From Candidatus Thermochlorobacteriaceae bacterium (GTDB taxonomy: Bacteria > Bacteroidota > Chlorobiia > Chlorobiales > Thermochlorobacteraceae): a stretch of DNA of 64,000 nt. A program made the translations under genes and the position numbers. Under the pieces are notes generated by a model. It searched no databases. It saw only the letters and a program-made list of their open reading frames with translations, and was not told the DNA's origin. Where the stretch lies: assembly GCA_029263855.1 (NCBI GenBank), contig JAJUFC010000005.1:124001-188000 (forward strand). The letters run 5' to 3'. This document shows positions 14,992-23,739 of this stretch, piece after piece (position 1 is the first letter of the stretch; the number at the start of each line of letters is the position of its first letter).

Positions 14992-17900
14992 TTACGCCGC
15001 ACTGGCTTCTAAAACAGGCTTTTGAACGGCATCTTTGTCGTAGTTCAAAACGGGCGAGAGCCACTTCTCTGCTTCTTCGACGCTCATGCCTTTGCGGCGT
15101 GCGTAATCTTCGACTTGGTCGCGCTCGATTTTGCCCGTCGTGAAATACTGCGCGTCTTTGTGGGCGATATAGTAGCCGCTCACCGCCGCCGTCGGATACA
15201 TCGCGCAACTTTCCGTGAGGAAAATTCCTGTTCGTGCTTCCACGTCAAGCAGTTCAAAAAGGTCGCGCTTTTCCGTGTGGTCAGGGCAGGCAGGATAGCC
15301 GGGCGCAGGGCGAATTCCTTGATAGGCTTCTTTGATAAGTTCTTCGTTTGAGAACGATTCATTTGGCGCATATCCCCAAAACTCTTTTCTAACACGCATG
15401 TGTAAATACTCGGCGAAGGCTTCGGCGAAGCGGTCGGCAAGGGCTTTGACCATAATCGCGTTATAGTCGTCTTGCTCTTGTTCATATTTTTTGGCGAGTT
15501 CTTCCGCGCCGATGCCTGCGGTTACGGCGAACATTCCGAAGTAATCGTTCAAGCCCGTTTCTTTTGGCGCGATAAAATCAGATAAACATTGATTGGGCAA
15601 GTTCTTCGCCTTTTCGCCTTGCTGACGGATAAAATGAACGGTTTTTAGAACTGTTGAGCGCGTTTCATCAGTGTAAAGTTCGACATCATCGCCGATACTA
15701 TTTGCAGGGAAAATTCCGACGACGCCTTTTGCAAGCAGTGCGTTTTCAGCGATGAGTTTATCGAGCATTTTATTTGCATCGTGAAATAATTTTGTCGCTT
15801 CCTTGCCGACAATTTCGTCGCTCAAAATCGCGGGATATTTGCCTGCCAATTCCCATGCTTGGAAAAAGGGCGTCCAGTCGATATAGTCGCGCAGTTCCGC
15901 AATAGTTACCGAAACATCAAATACTCCGAGTCGTTTCGGTTTATAGACATCGGTTTCGTTCCATTCTATTTTGGTTTTATTTTGTCGCGCAACTTCTATC
16001 GGAAGCGGCTTTTTCTCTTGCTTGCGTCGGGCATGGTCTTCGCGAACGAGGTCGTATTCGGTTCGCATTTTTTCCGCGAAGGCGTTCTTCGTTTCAGGCG
16101 TAACGAGGCTTTGCACTACGGGCACGGAGCGAGAGGCATCAAGCACGTGCACGACTGGTCCTGAATAATTCGGGGCGATTTTGACGGCGGTATGCACCCT
16201 CGACGTCGTCGCCCCGCCAATCAGAAGCGGAATCTTGAACCCTTGTCGCTCCATTTCTTTCGCCACGCCGACCATTTCATCGAGCGAGGGCGTAATCAAT
16301 CCCGATAAGCCAATCACATCGACTTGCTCTTTTTTGGCGACTTCCAAAATTTTGTCGGTTGGAACCATCACGCCCAAGTCAATCACTTCGAAGTTGTTGC
16401 ACGCGAGCACCACGCCGACGATGTTTTTGCCGATGTCATGCACGTCGCCTTTGACGGTCGCCATCAGCACTTTCGCGCTTTTCTTGGCTTCGCCCGTTTG
16501 CGCTTGCAGTTGCTTCTTTTCTTCTTCGATGAAAGGAATGAGATACGCGACGGATTTTTTCATCACGCGCGCCGACTTAACCACCTGTGGTAGAAACATT
16601 TTACCTGCACCGAATAAATCACCCACGACATTCATTCCGTCCATCAACGGCTTTTCAATAACATCGAGCGGGCGCGGATATTTTTGGCGCGCTTCTTCGG
16701 TATCTTGGTCAATAAAATCTGTAATGCCGTTAATCAGCGCGTATTTTAAGCGTTCTTCAACGGGCAGGTTTCGCCATTCATCTTTTTTCTTCTCGGCTTT
16801 TTCGCCGCCTTGATGTTTGATTTGTTCGGCGAGTTCAATGAGGCGCTCGGTTGCGTCGGGACGGCGGTTGAGCAACACATCTTCGACGCGCTCTCGCAAT
16901 TCAGGCTCAATATCGTCGTAAATAGCCAGTTGTCCCGCGTTCACGATGCCCATATCTAAACCCGCTCTAATTGCGTGATAGAGAAACGCCGAGTGCATCG
17001 CCTCACGAACAGGATTATTTCCTCTGAACGAAAAGGAGATATTAGAAACGCCGCCACTCACTTTAGCGTGAGGCAAATTTTCCTTAATCCATCGTGTTGC
17101 GTTAATAAAATCGACGGCATAGTTATTATGCTCTTCCATACCTGTTGCAACCGTCAGGATATTGGGGTCAAAAATAATATCGTGCGGATTAAATCCGACC
17201 TCTTCGGTCAAGATACGATAAGCACGCGAGCAAATTTCGATACGTCGTTCTAAATTATCGGCTTGTCCTTTTTCGTCAAACGCCATCACGACCGTTGCCG
17301 CACCGTAGTGCTTAATTTTGCGCGCATATTCTTTGAACTTCTCTTCCCCTTCTTTAAGCGAAATAGAATTGACAATACACTTCCCCTGCAAACATTTTAG
17401 CCCTGCCTCAATAACCGACCACTTGGACGAATCAATCATAATTGGCACGCGCGCAATATCGGGTTCAGCGGCAATCAGGTTGAGAAACTTGACCATCGCG
17501 GCTTCGGAATCGAGCATGCCTTCGTCCATATTCACGTCGATAATTTGCGCTCCATTTTCTACTTGTTGGCGTGCAATCGCAAGGGCTTCATCAAACTGAC
17601 CATTAAGAATGAGTTTCGCAAATTTCGGAGAACCTGTAACATTCGTGCGTTCACCGATATTGATAAAATTCGTTTCAGGACGAACCACTAACGGCTCTAA
17701 TCCTGAAAGCATCATGGTTTTAATGATATTATTTTTCTTGCGCGGCTTATTGCGAGCGGCAACTTCGGCGAAGGCGGCAATATGTTCGGGCGTCGTGCCA
17801 CAACAGCCGCCAATGATATTGACGAAATTTTCTTTGATGTAGTCGTCTAATTGCTTCGCCATAAATTCGGGCGATTCATCATATTCGCCCATTTCGTTGG

Positions 17901-18894
17901 GCAAGCCTGCGTTGGGGTAAAGGCTGGTATAGCAATCTGAAACGCGCGCTAATTCTTTGATAAACGGACGCATTTGCGCCGAGCCGAGTGCGCAGTTCAA
18001 TCCAACCGAGAGCAAATTCGGCGCGTGCGATATGGAAACCCAAAATGCTTCGGTCGTCTGACCTGAAAGCGTTCGACCGCTTTGGTCGACAATCGTGCCT
18101 GAAATCATTAACGGCAAAGATTTGCTCGTTTGGTCGAAGTAGTCTTGAATGGCGGAAATGGCGGCTTTGGTATTGAGGGTATCGGTGATGGTTTCAATCA
18201 AAATCAAATCCGCGCCGCCGTCGACCAAGCCGCGCACTTGCTCAAAGTAGGCGTCGTAAAGTTGTTGATATGTAACGGCACGAAAGCCGGGGTCGTTGAC
18301 ATCAGGCGACATGGAAGCCAGTTTCGTTGTCGGACCGATTGCGCCCGCTACAAAGCGTGGCTTGTCAGGATTTTTCTTCGTGAATTCTTCCGCCACTTCT
18401 TTGGCAATCCTCGCCGATTGAACGTTCATTTCATAAACCAAATGCTCCATTCGATAATCGGCTTGCGAGATGGAATTTGCGCTGAATGTATTGGTCTCGA
18501 GAATATCTGCGCCTGCCTCCAAGTATTGGCGATGAATGGCTTTGATAATTTCAGGTTTTGTGAGTGAGAGCAGTTCGTTGTTGCCTTTCAAGCCATCTTT
18601 CGGCTTATTGAACGATTCTTTATCCAAATGCCCATGCGAACATGAACCGCCATGATGATGGTGGTCGTGGTCGATACCTGTTCCACTTTGCGCGTGGGCT
18701 TCGTGTAGCATTTCATCGAGTTTGCGTTCATTTGTTTCGGCAATCGGGTCGTGTGGCAGTTTCGCATCAAAATGCTTGAATCGCTCGCCTCTGTAATCTT
18801 CTTCGGTGAGTTTGTAGCGTTGAATCATGGTTCCCATTGCGCCGTCGATGACGAGAATGCGCTCCTCGAGTAACTCTTGAATGCTCTTGCTCAT
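14992..18894 (-). CDS. metH: Cobalamin-dependent methionine synthase
   Basis: This 1300-residue enzyme moves a methyl group from methyltetrahydrofolate to homocysteine through cobalamin. Four modules are seen: the homocysteine-binding barrel with zinc ligands C301, C364 and C365 (GLNCALG, GGCCGT); the folate-binding barrel ([11 protein letters not shown], about 410-650); the cap plus B12 domain with D817-V-H819-DIG (His-on cobalamin ligand); and the AdoMet-reactivation domain (about 950-1300, [15 protein letters not shown]). A His-rich insert at about residues 64-89 ([15 protein letters not shown]) splits the N-terminal barrel where relatives go directly from FRGERF to LKGNN. The start is taken as ATG 18894; a TTG at 18903 would add three residues. 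The leader upstream carries an attenuator. Confidence 0.95.
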   Translation of the reverse strand: MSKSIQELLEERILVIDGAMGTMIQRYKLTEEDYRGERFKHFDAKLPHDPIAETNERKLDEMLHEAHAQSGTGIDHDHHHHGGSCSHGHLDKESFNKPKDGLKGNNELLSLTKPEIIKAIHRQYLEAGADILETNTFSANSISQADYRMEHLVYEMNVQSARIAKEVAEEFTKKNPDKPRFVAGAIGPTTKLASMSPDVNDPGFRAVTYQQLYDAYFEQVRGLVDGGADLILIETITDTLNTKAAISAIQDYFDQTSKSLPLMISGTIVDQSGRTLSGQTTEAFWVSISHAPNLLSVGLNCALGSAQMRPFIKELARVSDCYTSLYPNAGLPNEMGEYDESPEFMAKQLDDYIKENFVNIIGGCCGTTPEHIAAFAEVAARNKPRKKNNIIKTMMLSGLEPLVVRPETNFINIGERTNVTGSPKFAKLILNGQFDEALAIARQQVENGAQIIDVNMDEGMLDSEAAMVKFLNLIAAEPDIARVPIMIDSSKWSVIEAGLKCLQGKCIVNSISLKEGEEKFKEYARKIKHYGAATVVMAFDEKGQADNLERRIEICSRAYRILTEEVGFNPHDIIFDPNILTVATGMEEHNNYAVDFINATRWIKENLPHAKVSGGVSNISFSFRGNNPVREAMHSAFLYHAIRAGLDMGIVNAGQLAIYDDIEPELRERVEDVLLNRRPDATERLIELAEQIKHQGGEKAEKKKDEWRNLPVEERLKYALINGITDFIDQDTEEARQKYPRPLDVIEKPLMDGMNVVGDLFGAGKMFLPQVVKSARVMKKSVAYLIPFIEEEKKQLQAQTGEAKKSAKVLMATVKGDVHDIGKNIVGVVLACNNFEVIDLGVMVPTDKILEVAKKEQVDVIGLSGLITPSLDEMVGVAKEMERQGFKIPLLIGGATTSRVHTAVKIAPNYSGPVVHVLDASRSVPVVQSLVTPETKNAFAEKMRTEYDLVREDHARRKQEKKPLPIEVARQNKTKIEWNETDVYKPKRLGVFDVSVTIAELRDYIDWTPFFQAWELAGKYPAILSDEIVGKEATKLFHDANKMLDKLIAENALLAKGVVGIFPANSIGDDVELYTDETRSTVLKTVHFIRQQGEKAKNLPNQCLSDFIAPKETGLNDYFGMFAVTAGIGAEELAKKYEQEQDDYNAIMVKALADRFAEAFAEYLHMRVRKEFWGYAPNESFSNEELIKEAYQGIRPAPGYPACPDHTEKRDLFELLDVEARTGIFLTESCAMYPTAAVSGYYIAHKDAQYFTTGKIERDQVEDYARRKGMSVEEAEKWLSPVLNYDKDAVQKPVLEASAA

Positions 18895-18916
18895 TTCGTT
18901 CAAATGATTGAATTGA

Positions 18917-18946
18917 CTTCGGAATTAAATGCTTCGGAATTAAATG
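18917..18946. repeat. Tandem 15-base duplication next to the metH start
   Basis: CTTCGGAATTAAATG occurs twice in direct succession (18917-18931, 18932-18946), between the leader terminator and the metH start. It may affect spacing of the translation start; nothing more can be said. Confidence 0.6.
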
Positions 18947-18970
18947 GATTTCAAAATGGACTTTCTCGAA

Positions 18971-18999
18971 AACAAAAAGCCTTCCCAACGGAAAGGCTT
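18971..18999 (-). terminator. Leader terminator (attenuator) upstream of metH
   Basis: On the minus strand the stem AAGCCTTTCC/GGAAGGCTT has a four-base loop and is followed by TTTTGTTTT. It sits between the structured leader (19070-19135) and the metH start, with no gene in between. It is therefore well placed for conditional termination rather than for ending a gene. Confidence 0.75.
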
Positions 19000-19019
19000 G
19001 TGTCAAACTTTATTTCGCC

Positions 19020-19055
19020 GCTCAAACACTTGCTGAAACACTTGCTGAAACACTT
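19020..19055 (-). repeat. Three tandem 12-mers in the metH leader
   Basis: On the minus strand AAGTGTTTCAGC occurs three times in a row (the last as AAGTGTTTGAGC). The set is closed by GCCGC on one side and GCGGC on the other, which could pair. The repeats lie between the aptamer-like stem and the terminator, so a change in copy number would change spacing in the switch. Confidence 0.65.
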
Positions 19056-19069
19056 GATTTTATGCGGCT

Positions 19070-19135
19070 CTATGGACACTTACGGCTTTCCCGTTTGAAT
19101 TTCCTTTCGGAAACCGCTTTGCGCCGTGTCCATAG
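19070..19135 (-). ncRNA. Structured leader RNA upstream of metH (riboswitch candidate, class unassigned)
   Basis: On the minus strand a perfect 10-bp stem CTATGGACAC/GTGTCCATAG encloses 46 bases. These contain a GGC/GCC extension and an inner hairpin, GGTTTCC-GAAA-GGAAATT, closed by a GNRA loop, with unpaired A-rich joints (GCAAAGC, CAAACGGGAAA). About 70 bases further on is an intrinsic terminator, and then metH. A paired, multi-joint domain followed by a terminator is the usual build of a transcriptional riboswitch. For metH, expected ligands would be cobalamin, SAM or SAH. I could not match the core to SAM-I, SAH, cobalamin or c-di-GMP-I consensus from memory, so no class is given. Confidence 0.6.
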
Positions 19136-19245
19136 ATAATGGTGCGAAAAGCAGAGCGAATATACGGCAATTTGTCAAACTTTCAATACAGTTCCCCGCT
19201 TTTCTGTAACTTGCTTTGACTTTCAATTCACACTGTTTGGCACAA

Positions 19246-20211
19246 ATGAAATTTACTTTGCCGATTCAAATCGGTCCAACCTACGCCGACGTTCTTGTCG
19301 CGCATCAGCGCATCAAGCCGTTCATCAAGCGCACGCCCGTGATGACTTGCGAGAGCCTGAATCGCATCGCGGGCGCGGAGTTTTATTTCAAGTGCGAAAA
19401 CTTGCAAAAGGTTGGCGCGTTCAAATTTCGCGGCGCGTGCAACGCCGTTTTCTCGCTCTCGGAGAACGAGGCGAAATGCGGCGTGGCGACGCACTCTTCG
19501 GGCAACCACGCGGCGGCGCTCGCGCTTGCGGCAAAACTGCGCGGCATATCGGCGACCATCGTGATGCCAAACAACGCGGCATCGGTCAAGATAGACGCGG
19601 TCAGAGGCTACGGCGGCGACATCGTGTTTTGCGAACCCACTTTGCAAGCCCGCGAAACCACTTTGAACGACGTGATTTCAAAAACAGGCGCGACTTTCAT
19701 TCCGCCTTACAACTTCTGCCCCGTTATTGCGGGACAAGGCACGGCGGCACTTGAACTGCTCGACGACGCACCCGCACTCGATTTGCTCCTTGCGCCCGTT
19801 GGCGGCGGCGGCTTGCTTTCAGGCACGGCGATTGCAACGCTCGGCAAAAGTCCAACAATAAAAGTCATGGGCGCAGAACCCGCCAACGCCGACGACGCCT
19901 TTCGCTCGTTTCACGCACATACCCTTATTCCGCAAACCGCGCCAAACACGATTGCCGACGGTCTGCTCACCTCGCTCGGCAACATTACCTTTTCCATCAT
20001 TCAGCGTTATGTCTCAAACATCTTTACCGCCAAAGAAGAAACCATCATTCGCGCCATGCGTCTTGTTTGGGAACGCATGAAACTCGTTATTGAGCCTTCC
20101 GCCGCCGTGCCGCTTGCCGTCGTGCTTGAACATGCAGAATTTTTTTCGGGCAAACGCATTGGCATTATCTTTTCAGGCGGAAACGTGGATTTAAGCAAGC
20201 GTTTCTGGTAA
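19246..20211 (+). CDS. Threonine/serine dehydratase-family PLP enzyme
   Basis: This is a 321-residue fold-type II PLP enzyme. KFRGA (GAFKFRGACNAVF) carries the lysine that forms the Schiff base, SSGNHAAALA is the asparagine loop, and VGGGGLLSG is the phosphate-binding glycine loop. Family members deaminate threonine or serine, or racemise serine; the short length (no ACT domain) fits catabolic dehydratase or serine racemase rather than feedback-regulated IlvA. The start is ATG 19246. An upstream TTG at 19216 is in frame but would add ten residues not typical of the family. It is transcribed divergently from metH and followed after 30 bases by the enoyl-CoA hydratase. Confidence 0.85.
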   Translation: MKFTLPIQIGPTYADVLVAHQRIKPFIKRTPVMTCESLNRIAGAEFYFKCENLQKVGAFKFRGACNAVFSLSENEAKCGVATHSSGNHAAALALAAKLRGISATIVMPNNAASVKIDAVRGYGGDIVFCEPTLQARETTLNDVISKTGATFIPPYNFCPVIAGQGTAALELLDDAPALDLLLAPVGGGGLLSGTAIATLGKSPTIKVMGAEPANADDAFRSFHAHTLIPQTAPNTIADGLLTSLGNITFSIIQRYVSNIFTAKEETIIRAMRLVWERMKLVIEPSAAVPLAVVLEHAEFFSGKRIGIIFSGGNVDLSKRFW

Positions 20212-20241
20212 TCTTTTCAAAAAACGAAACTTTCCAACAAG

Positions 20242-21021
20242 ATGTCTTACCAACACATTCTCATCAATCAAGAGCCGGACACCAAAATTGCGGTTGTCGC
20301 GCTCAATCGTCCCCAAGCCCTCAACGCTTTGAACTTTGAACTGATGACGGAACTGACTGCCGCGTTCAGAGCCTTCGCCAAAGATGATTCCGTCAGTGCC
20401 GTTGTGCTCACGGGCAACGATAAAGCCTTTGCCGCCGGTGCCGACATCAAAGAAATGGCGACGGCAACGAGTGCGGAAATGCTCACCAAAGGCTATTTAG
20501 AAATGTGGGACGAATTGCAAGCGTTCAAAAAACCGATTGTCGCGGCGGTTTCAGGCTACTGTCTCGGCGGTGGCGCGGAACTCGTGATGGTTTGCGACAT
20601 CATCATCGCTTCCGAAACCGCGAAGTTTGGTCAGCCTGAAATCAACATCGGCGTGATTCCTGGCGCGGGCGGCACGCAACGCCTCACGCGAGCGGTCGGC
20701 AAAGTCAAGGCAATGGAACTCATCTTAACAGGACGCCAATTCACCGCCGAAGAAGCCTTATCGATGGGACTGATTAACAAAATCGTGCCCGTTGCCTCTT
20801 ACCTTGACGAAGCGAAGAAACTCGCGACCGAAATTGCCTCAAAGCCGCCGATTGCCGTGCGCCTTGCTAAAGAAGCCATACTTCGTGCCGCCTCCACAAA
20901 CCTTCATGACGATGTCGAGTTTGAACGCCGCTTGTTCGCCTTGCTTTTTGCAACGGAAGATATGCGTGAAGGCATGAACGCCTTTATCGAGAAACGAAAA
21001 CCCGCTTGGAAAGGTCACTGA
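20242..21021 (+). CDS. Enoyl-CoA hydratase/isomerase family protein
   Basis: This is a 259-residue crotonase. AGADIKEMA is the oxyanion-hole segment, GYCLGGGAELVMVCDI carries the first catalytic Glu, and FGQPEINIGVIPGAGGTQRL contains the second catalytic Glu. Both glutamates are in the positions of genuine enoyl-CoA hydratases, so it probably hydrates trans-2-enoyl-CoA in fatty-acid or amino-acid breakdown. It lies after the dehydratase gene, probably in the same transcript. Confidence 0.9.
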   Translation: MSYQHILINQEPDTKIAVVALNRPQALNALNFELMTELTAAFRAFAKDDSVSAVVLTGNDKAFAAGADIKEMATATSAEMLTKGYLEMWDELQAFKKPIVAAVSGYCLGGGAELVMVCDIIIASETAKFGQPEINIGVIPGAGGTQRLTRAVGKVKAMELILTGRQFTAEEALSMGLINKIVPVASYLDEAKKLATEIASKPPIAVRLAKEAILRAASTNLHDDVEFERRLFALLFATEDMREGMNAFIEKRKPAWKGH

Positions 21022-21072
21022 TTGAGTAGAGAATGGCATGGCTTTGGATTCTTTGCTTCGCTCAGAAGGACG

Positions 21073-21112
21073 GCGTGCGGTCGTTTGTCATTCCGAACAC
21101 AAGTGAGGAATC
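21073..21112. repeat. Interspersed intergenic repeat, copy 1
   Basis: The 28 bases from 21073 (beginning GCGTGCGGTCGTTTGTCATT) recur at 38722-38749 with one mismatch. The following AGTGAGGAATCC segment recurs at about 22399. It lies between the convergent ends of the enoyl-CoA hydratase gene and accA. Confidence 0.75.
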
Positions 21113-21115
21113 CCA

Positions 21116-22102
21116 TCATTCACTACTCACAACGCCCATCTTGCCGAATTTCTCGATGCGCTCTTCGACAAGCGTTTGTCGGTCTTTTTGCAGGAGCGGT
21201 TTCAGTTCTTCAATCAAGGCTTCTTTGAGCGTTTTTGCTGTTTGCTCGGGGTTGCGGTGCGCGCCGCCAATCGGCTCAGGAATGATTCTATCAATGATGC
21301 CAAACTCGATAAGGTCAGGCGCGGTAAGTTTCAAGGCTTCGGCGGCTTGCTCTTTGAACGACCAACTGCGCCACAAAATCGATGAACAACTTTCAGGCGA
21401 GATGACGGAATACCACGCATTTTCAAGCATTAAAATTCTATCGCCGACGCCGATGCCAATCGCGCCGCCCGATGCCCCCTCGCCAATGATGACGCAGATA
21501 ATCGGCGTTTCAAGTTTGGACATTTCAAACAGATTTCGCGCGATGGCTTCGGCTTGTCCGCGCTCTTCGGCTTCAATACCTGGAAACGCGCCAGGCGTGT
21601 CGATGAAGGTGACAACAGGCTTTTTGAATTTTTCAGCCAGTTTCATAATCCGCAAGGCTTTGCGATAGCCTTCGGGGTTCGCCATGCCGAAATTGCGATA
21701 GAGGTTTGATTTCGTATCGCGTCCTTTTTGATGCCCAATCACGGCGACGCTTTGCGAGAAGCCGTTTGCATCTTTGAGTTTAGCGAATCCGCCGATAATG
21801 GCTTTGTCGTCGCCGAAAGCGCGGTCGCCGTGCAGTTCCATAAAATCTTGAAAAATCATGTAGATGTAATCTTGGGTGTAGGGGCGTTCAGGGTGGCGCG
21901 CGAGTTGAACTCGTTGCCAGCGCGTCAGGTTGCGGTAAATTGAAGCGCGCAAGTCTTCCACTTTGCGCTCCATAGTGCTGATTTCATTTGCGAGTTCGGT
22001 ATTCACCCGCCCGTTGCCGTTTTGCGCAAAGGCACGCATTTCGGCTAACTTTTCTTCCAGCTGCACGAGTGGCTTTTCAAAATCCAAAACAATTTTTGAC
22101 AT
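21116..22102 (-). CDS. accA: Acetyl-CoA carboxylase carboxyltransferase subunit alpha
   Basis: This is a 328-residue protein with the AccA layout: an N-terminal helical hairpin ([15 protein letters not shown]), then the crotonase-like carboxyltransferase core ([71 protein letters not shown]). With AccD it transfers the carboxyl group from biotin to acetyl-CoA, making malonyl-CoA for fatty-acid synthesis. Length and motifs are normal. It is a single gene on the minus strand, flanked by repeats on both sides. Confidence 0.97.
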   Translation of the reverse strand: MSKIVLDFEKPLVQLEEKLAEMRAFAQNGNGRVNTELANEISTMERKVEDLRASIYRNLTRWQRVQLARHPERPYTQDYIYMIFQDFMELHGDRAFGDDKAIIGGFAKLKDANGFSQSVAVIGHQKGRDTKSNLYRNFGMANPEGYRKALRIMKLAEKFKKPVVTFIDTPGAFPGIEAEERGQAEAIARNLFEMSKLETPIICVIIGEGASGGAIGIGVGDRILMLENAWYSVISPESCSSILWRSWSFKEQAAEALKLTAPDLIEFGIIDRIIPEPIGGAHRNPEQTAKTLKEALIEELKPLLQKDRQTLVEERIEKFGKMGVVSSE

Positions 22103-22457
22103 AGATGCCTCGAAAAAAGGATTAACAAATGTTTGACGAAGTTACAAAAAAGCGCGTTTGATAATGAAGCGTGAGGAATCGCAGTGAGTTGAGAATTAAG
22201 AGTGAAGAATTAAAGTTGAATGCACTGCTCACGCTTCACGCTTCACTATCAACTTTTCACTCCTTGACGCTTTGCTCACAACGGTCGCGTCGTTGATGAA
22301 TCGTGAAGAATTGCAGTTATGAAGAATTGCCTTATCGTTTCGCCATTTCGTTCTTCGTTACTCATTACTCGTTATTCATTACTCATTAGTTTGTCATTCC
22401 GAACGGAGTGAGGAATCCGTAGCCTTTCAGTATTTTTGGGAAACTTGGAGTTTCATC
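22103..22457. repeat. 355-base gene-free stretch built of short interspersed repeats
   Basis: No gene is seen. The stretch is a mosaic: GAGTTGAGAATTAAG with TGAAGAATT (22186-22211) recurs at 38765-38790 with one mismatch; a 33-base run at 22359-22391 (TACTCATTACTCGTTATTCA and on) recurs exactly at 38804-38836; and GTCATTCCGAAC with GTGAGGAATCC (about 22393-22420) recurs at 21088-21111. It also contains inverted CTTCAC/GTGAAG words that could form small hairpins. Promoters for accA and the MFS gene must also lie here but are not clear. Confidence 0.75.
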
Positions 22458-23654
22458 ATGCAACGCTCGCCTTTTGTCATTTTATTTTTCACGGTTTTTC
22501 TTGACCTTGTTGGATTCGGGATTGTGCTTCCGTTGCTTCCGAACTATGCGCGCGAACTTGGCGCAACGCCGCTTGAAATCGGAATCATTGCGGGCAGTTA
22601 TTCCGTGATGCAATTTTTTTTCTCGCCGATTTGGGGCGGGATTAGCGATAAAATCGGTCGCCGTCCTGTCATCTTGATTAGCATTGCGACGTCGGTCGTT
22701 TCCTACTTTCTCTTTTCGCAATCACATTCGCTTTGGTTTGTCTTTATCTCGAGGGTGCTGGCAGGCATTGGCTCGGCGAATGTAACCGTTACACAAGCCT
22801 ACATTACGGACATCACGGATAGAAAAAATCGCTCGAAATCGCTTGGCATTTTGGGAGCGGCGTTTGGGCTTGGGTTCGTGCTCGGTCCGCCGATTGGCGG
22901 CGCGATTAAAACCAATCTCGGGATTGAAGCCGTAGGCTATGTGGCGGCAGGGTTAACTTTCCTCGATTTGATTCTCGCCTATTTCTTTTTGCCTGAATCA
23001 CTCAAAGAAAAAAAGGCACACGCCGAGTTCCGATTTTTTTCGGTCAAAAGTTTTTCAAAAGCCTTTCAAGAGCCCGCGATTGCACGCCTGCTTGTCGTGA
23101 ATTTTTGTTTCACATTTGCTTTTGTGAATATGCAGATTTCGGTGCCGCTCTTATGGAAAGAGCATTATGCGCAGACGGAACAAAACATCGGATTTCTTTT
23201 CGCATTCATTGGCATTGTGTCCGTGATTGTTCAAGGCGGATTGATTGGCAAATTCACCAAACGTTTTGGCGAGCGGGAAGTTTTGGCGGGCGGCTCGGCG
23301 GTGATGATGCTTGGAATCGGGCTTCTGCCGTTTGTGCCTGAACTTTGGCTCTTGTCATTCGGCTTGATTGTGCTTGCATTTGTGGCGATTGGCAACGGCT
23401 TTTGCACGCCGACGAACACGGCACTTGTTTCGCTTTATGCCAACCCTGCCGAACAAGGAGAAACGCTCGGAGTGTTGCAATCCATCGGCTCGCTGGCACG
23501 AATGTTTGGTCCTGTTTCAGGCAGTTTGCTTTACGGGCTTGATTATCACGCACCGTATCTTGTCGGCGGAATTGCGTTGTTTCTTTGCCTGCTTTTATCG
23601 ACAACGCTTTTCAAATTTGAACTGCATCATCACCAAGAAGCCTCTGCATCGTGA
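22458..23654 (+). CDS. MFS transporter, TetA-like drug/H+ antiporter branch
   Basis: This is a 398-residue protein with twelve predicted membrane segments. The DHA1 signature FLDLVGFGIVLPLLPNYAREL opens helix 1, motif A is GGISDKIGRRPVI in loop 2-3, and the antiporter motif appears around LGFVLGPPIGGAI in helix 5. These place it among 12-helix drug/proton antiporters such as TetA. The substrate cannot be read from the sequence. It is a single gene between a repeat-rich spacer and the MoaD-MoeB fusion. Confidence 0.88.
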   Translation: MQRSPFVILFFTVFLDLVGFGIVLPLLPNYARELGATPLEIGIIAGSYSVMQFFFSPIWGGISDKIGRRPVILISIATSVVSYFLFSQSHSLWFVFISRVLAGIGSANVTVTQAYITDITDRKNRSKSLGILGAAFGLGFVLGPPIGGAIKTNLGIEAVGYVAAGLTFLDLILAYFFLPESLKEKKAHAEFRFFSVKSFSKAFQEPAIARLLVVNFCFTFAFVNMQISVPLLWKEHYAQTEQNIGFLFAFIGIVSVIVQGGLIGKFTKRFGEREVLAGGSAVMMLGIGLLPFVPELWLLSFGLIVLAFVAIGNGFCTPTNTALVSLYANPAEQGETLGVLQSIGSLARMFGPVSGSLLYGLDYHAPYLVGGIALFLCLLLSTTLFKFELHHHQEASAS

Positions 23655-23739
23655 AACTTCTTTTCGGAAAACGTCTGAATCGTGAATTTGCGTTAAGCAA
23701 TCTGAAATGAATCTCATCAACGTTTAATCAAAACAAGAA

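Noticed and set aside
19020-19055. CRISPR-like tandem repeat
   Set aside because: The three 12-mers are directly adjacent with no spacers and no cas gene is near.
19070-19135. Assignment of the metH leader to a known riboswitch class
   Set aside because: The joints do not match SAM-I, SAH, cobalamin or c-di-GMP-I consensus as I remember them, so no class name is given.
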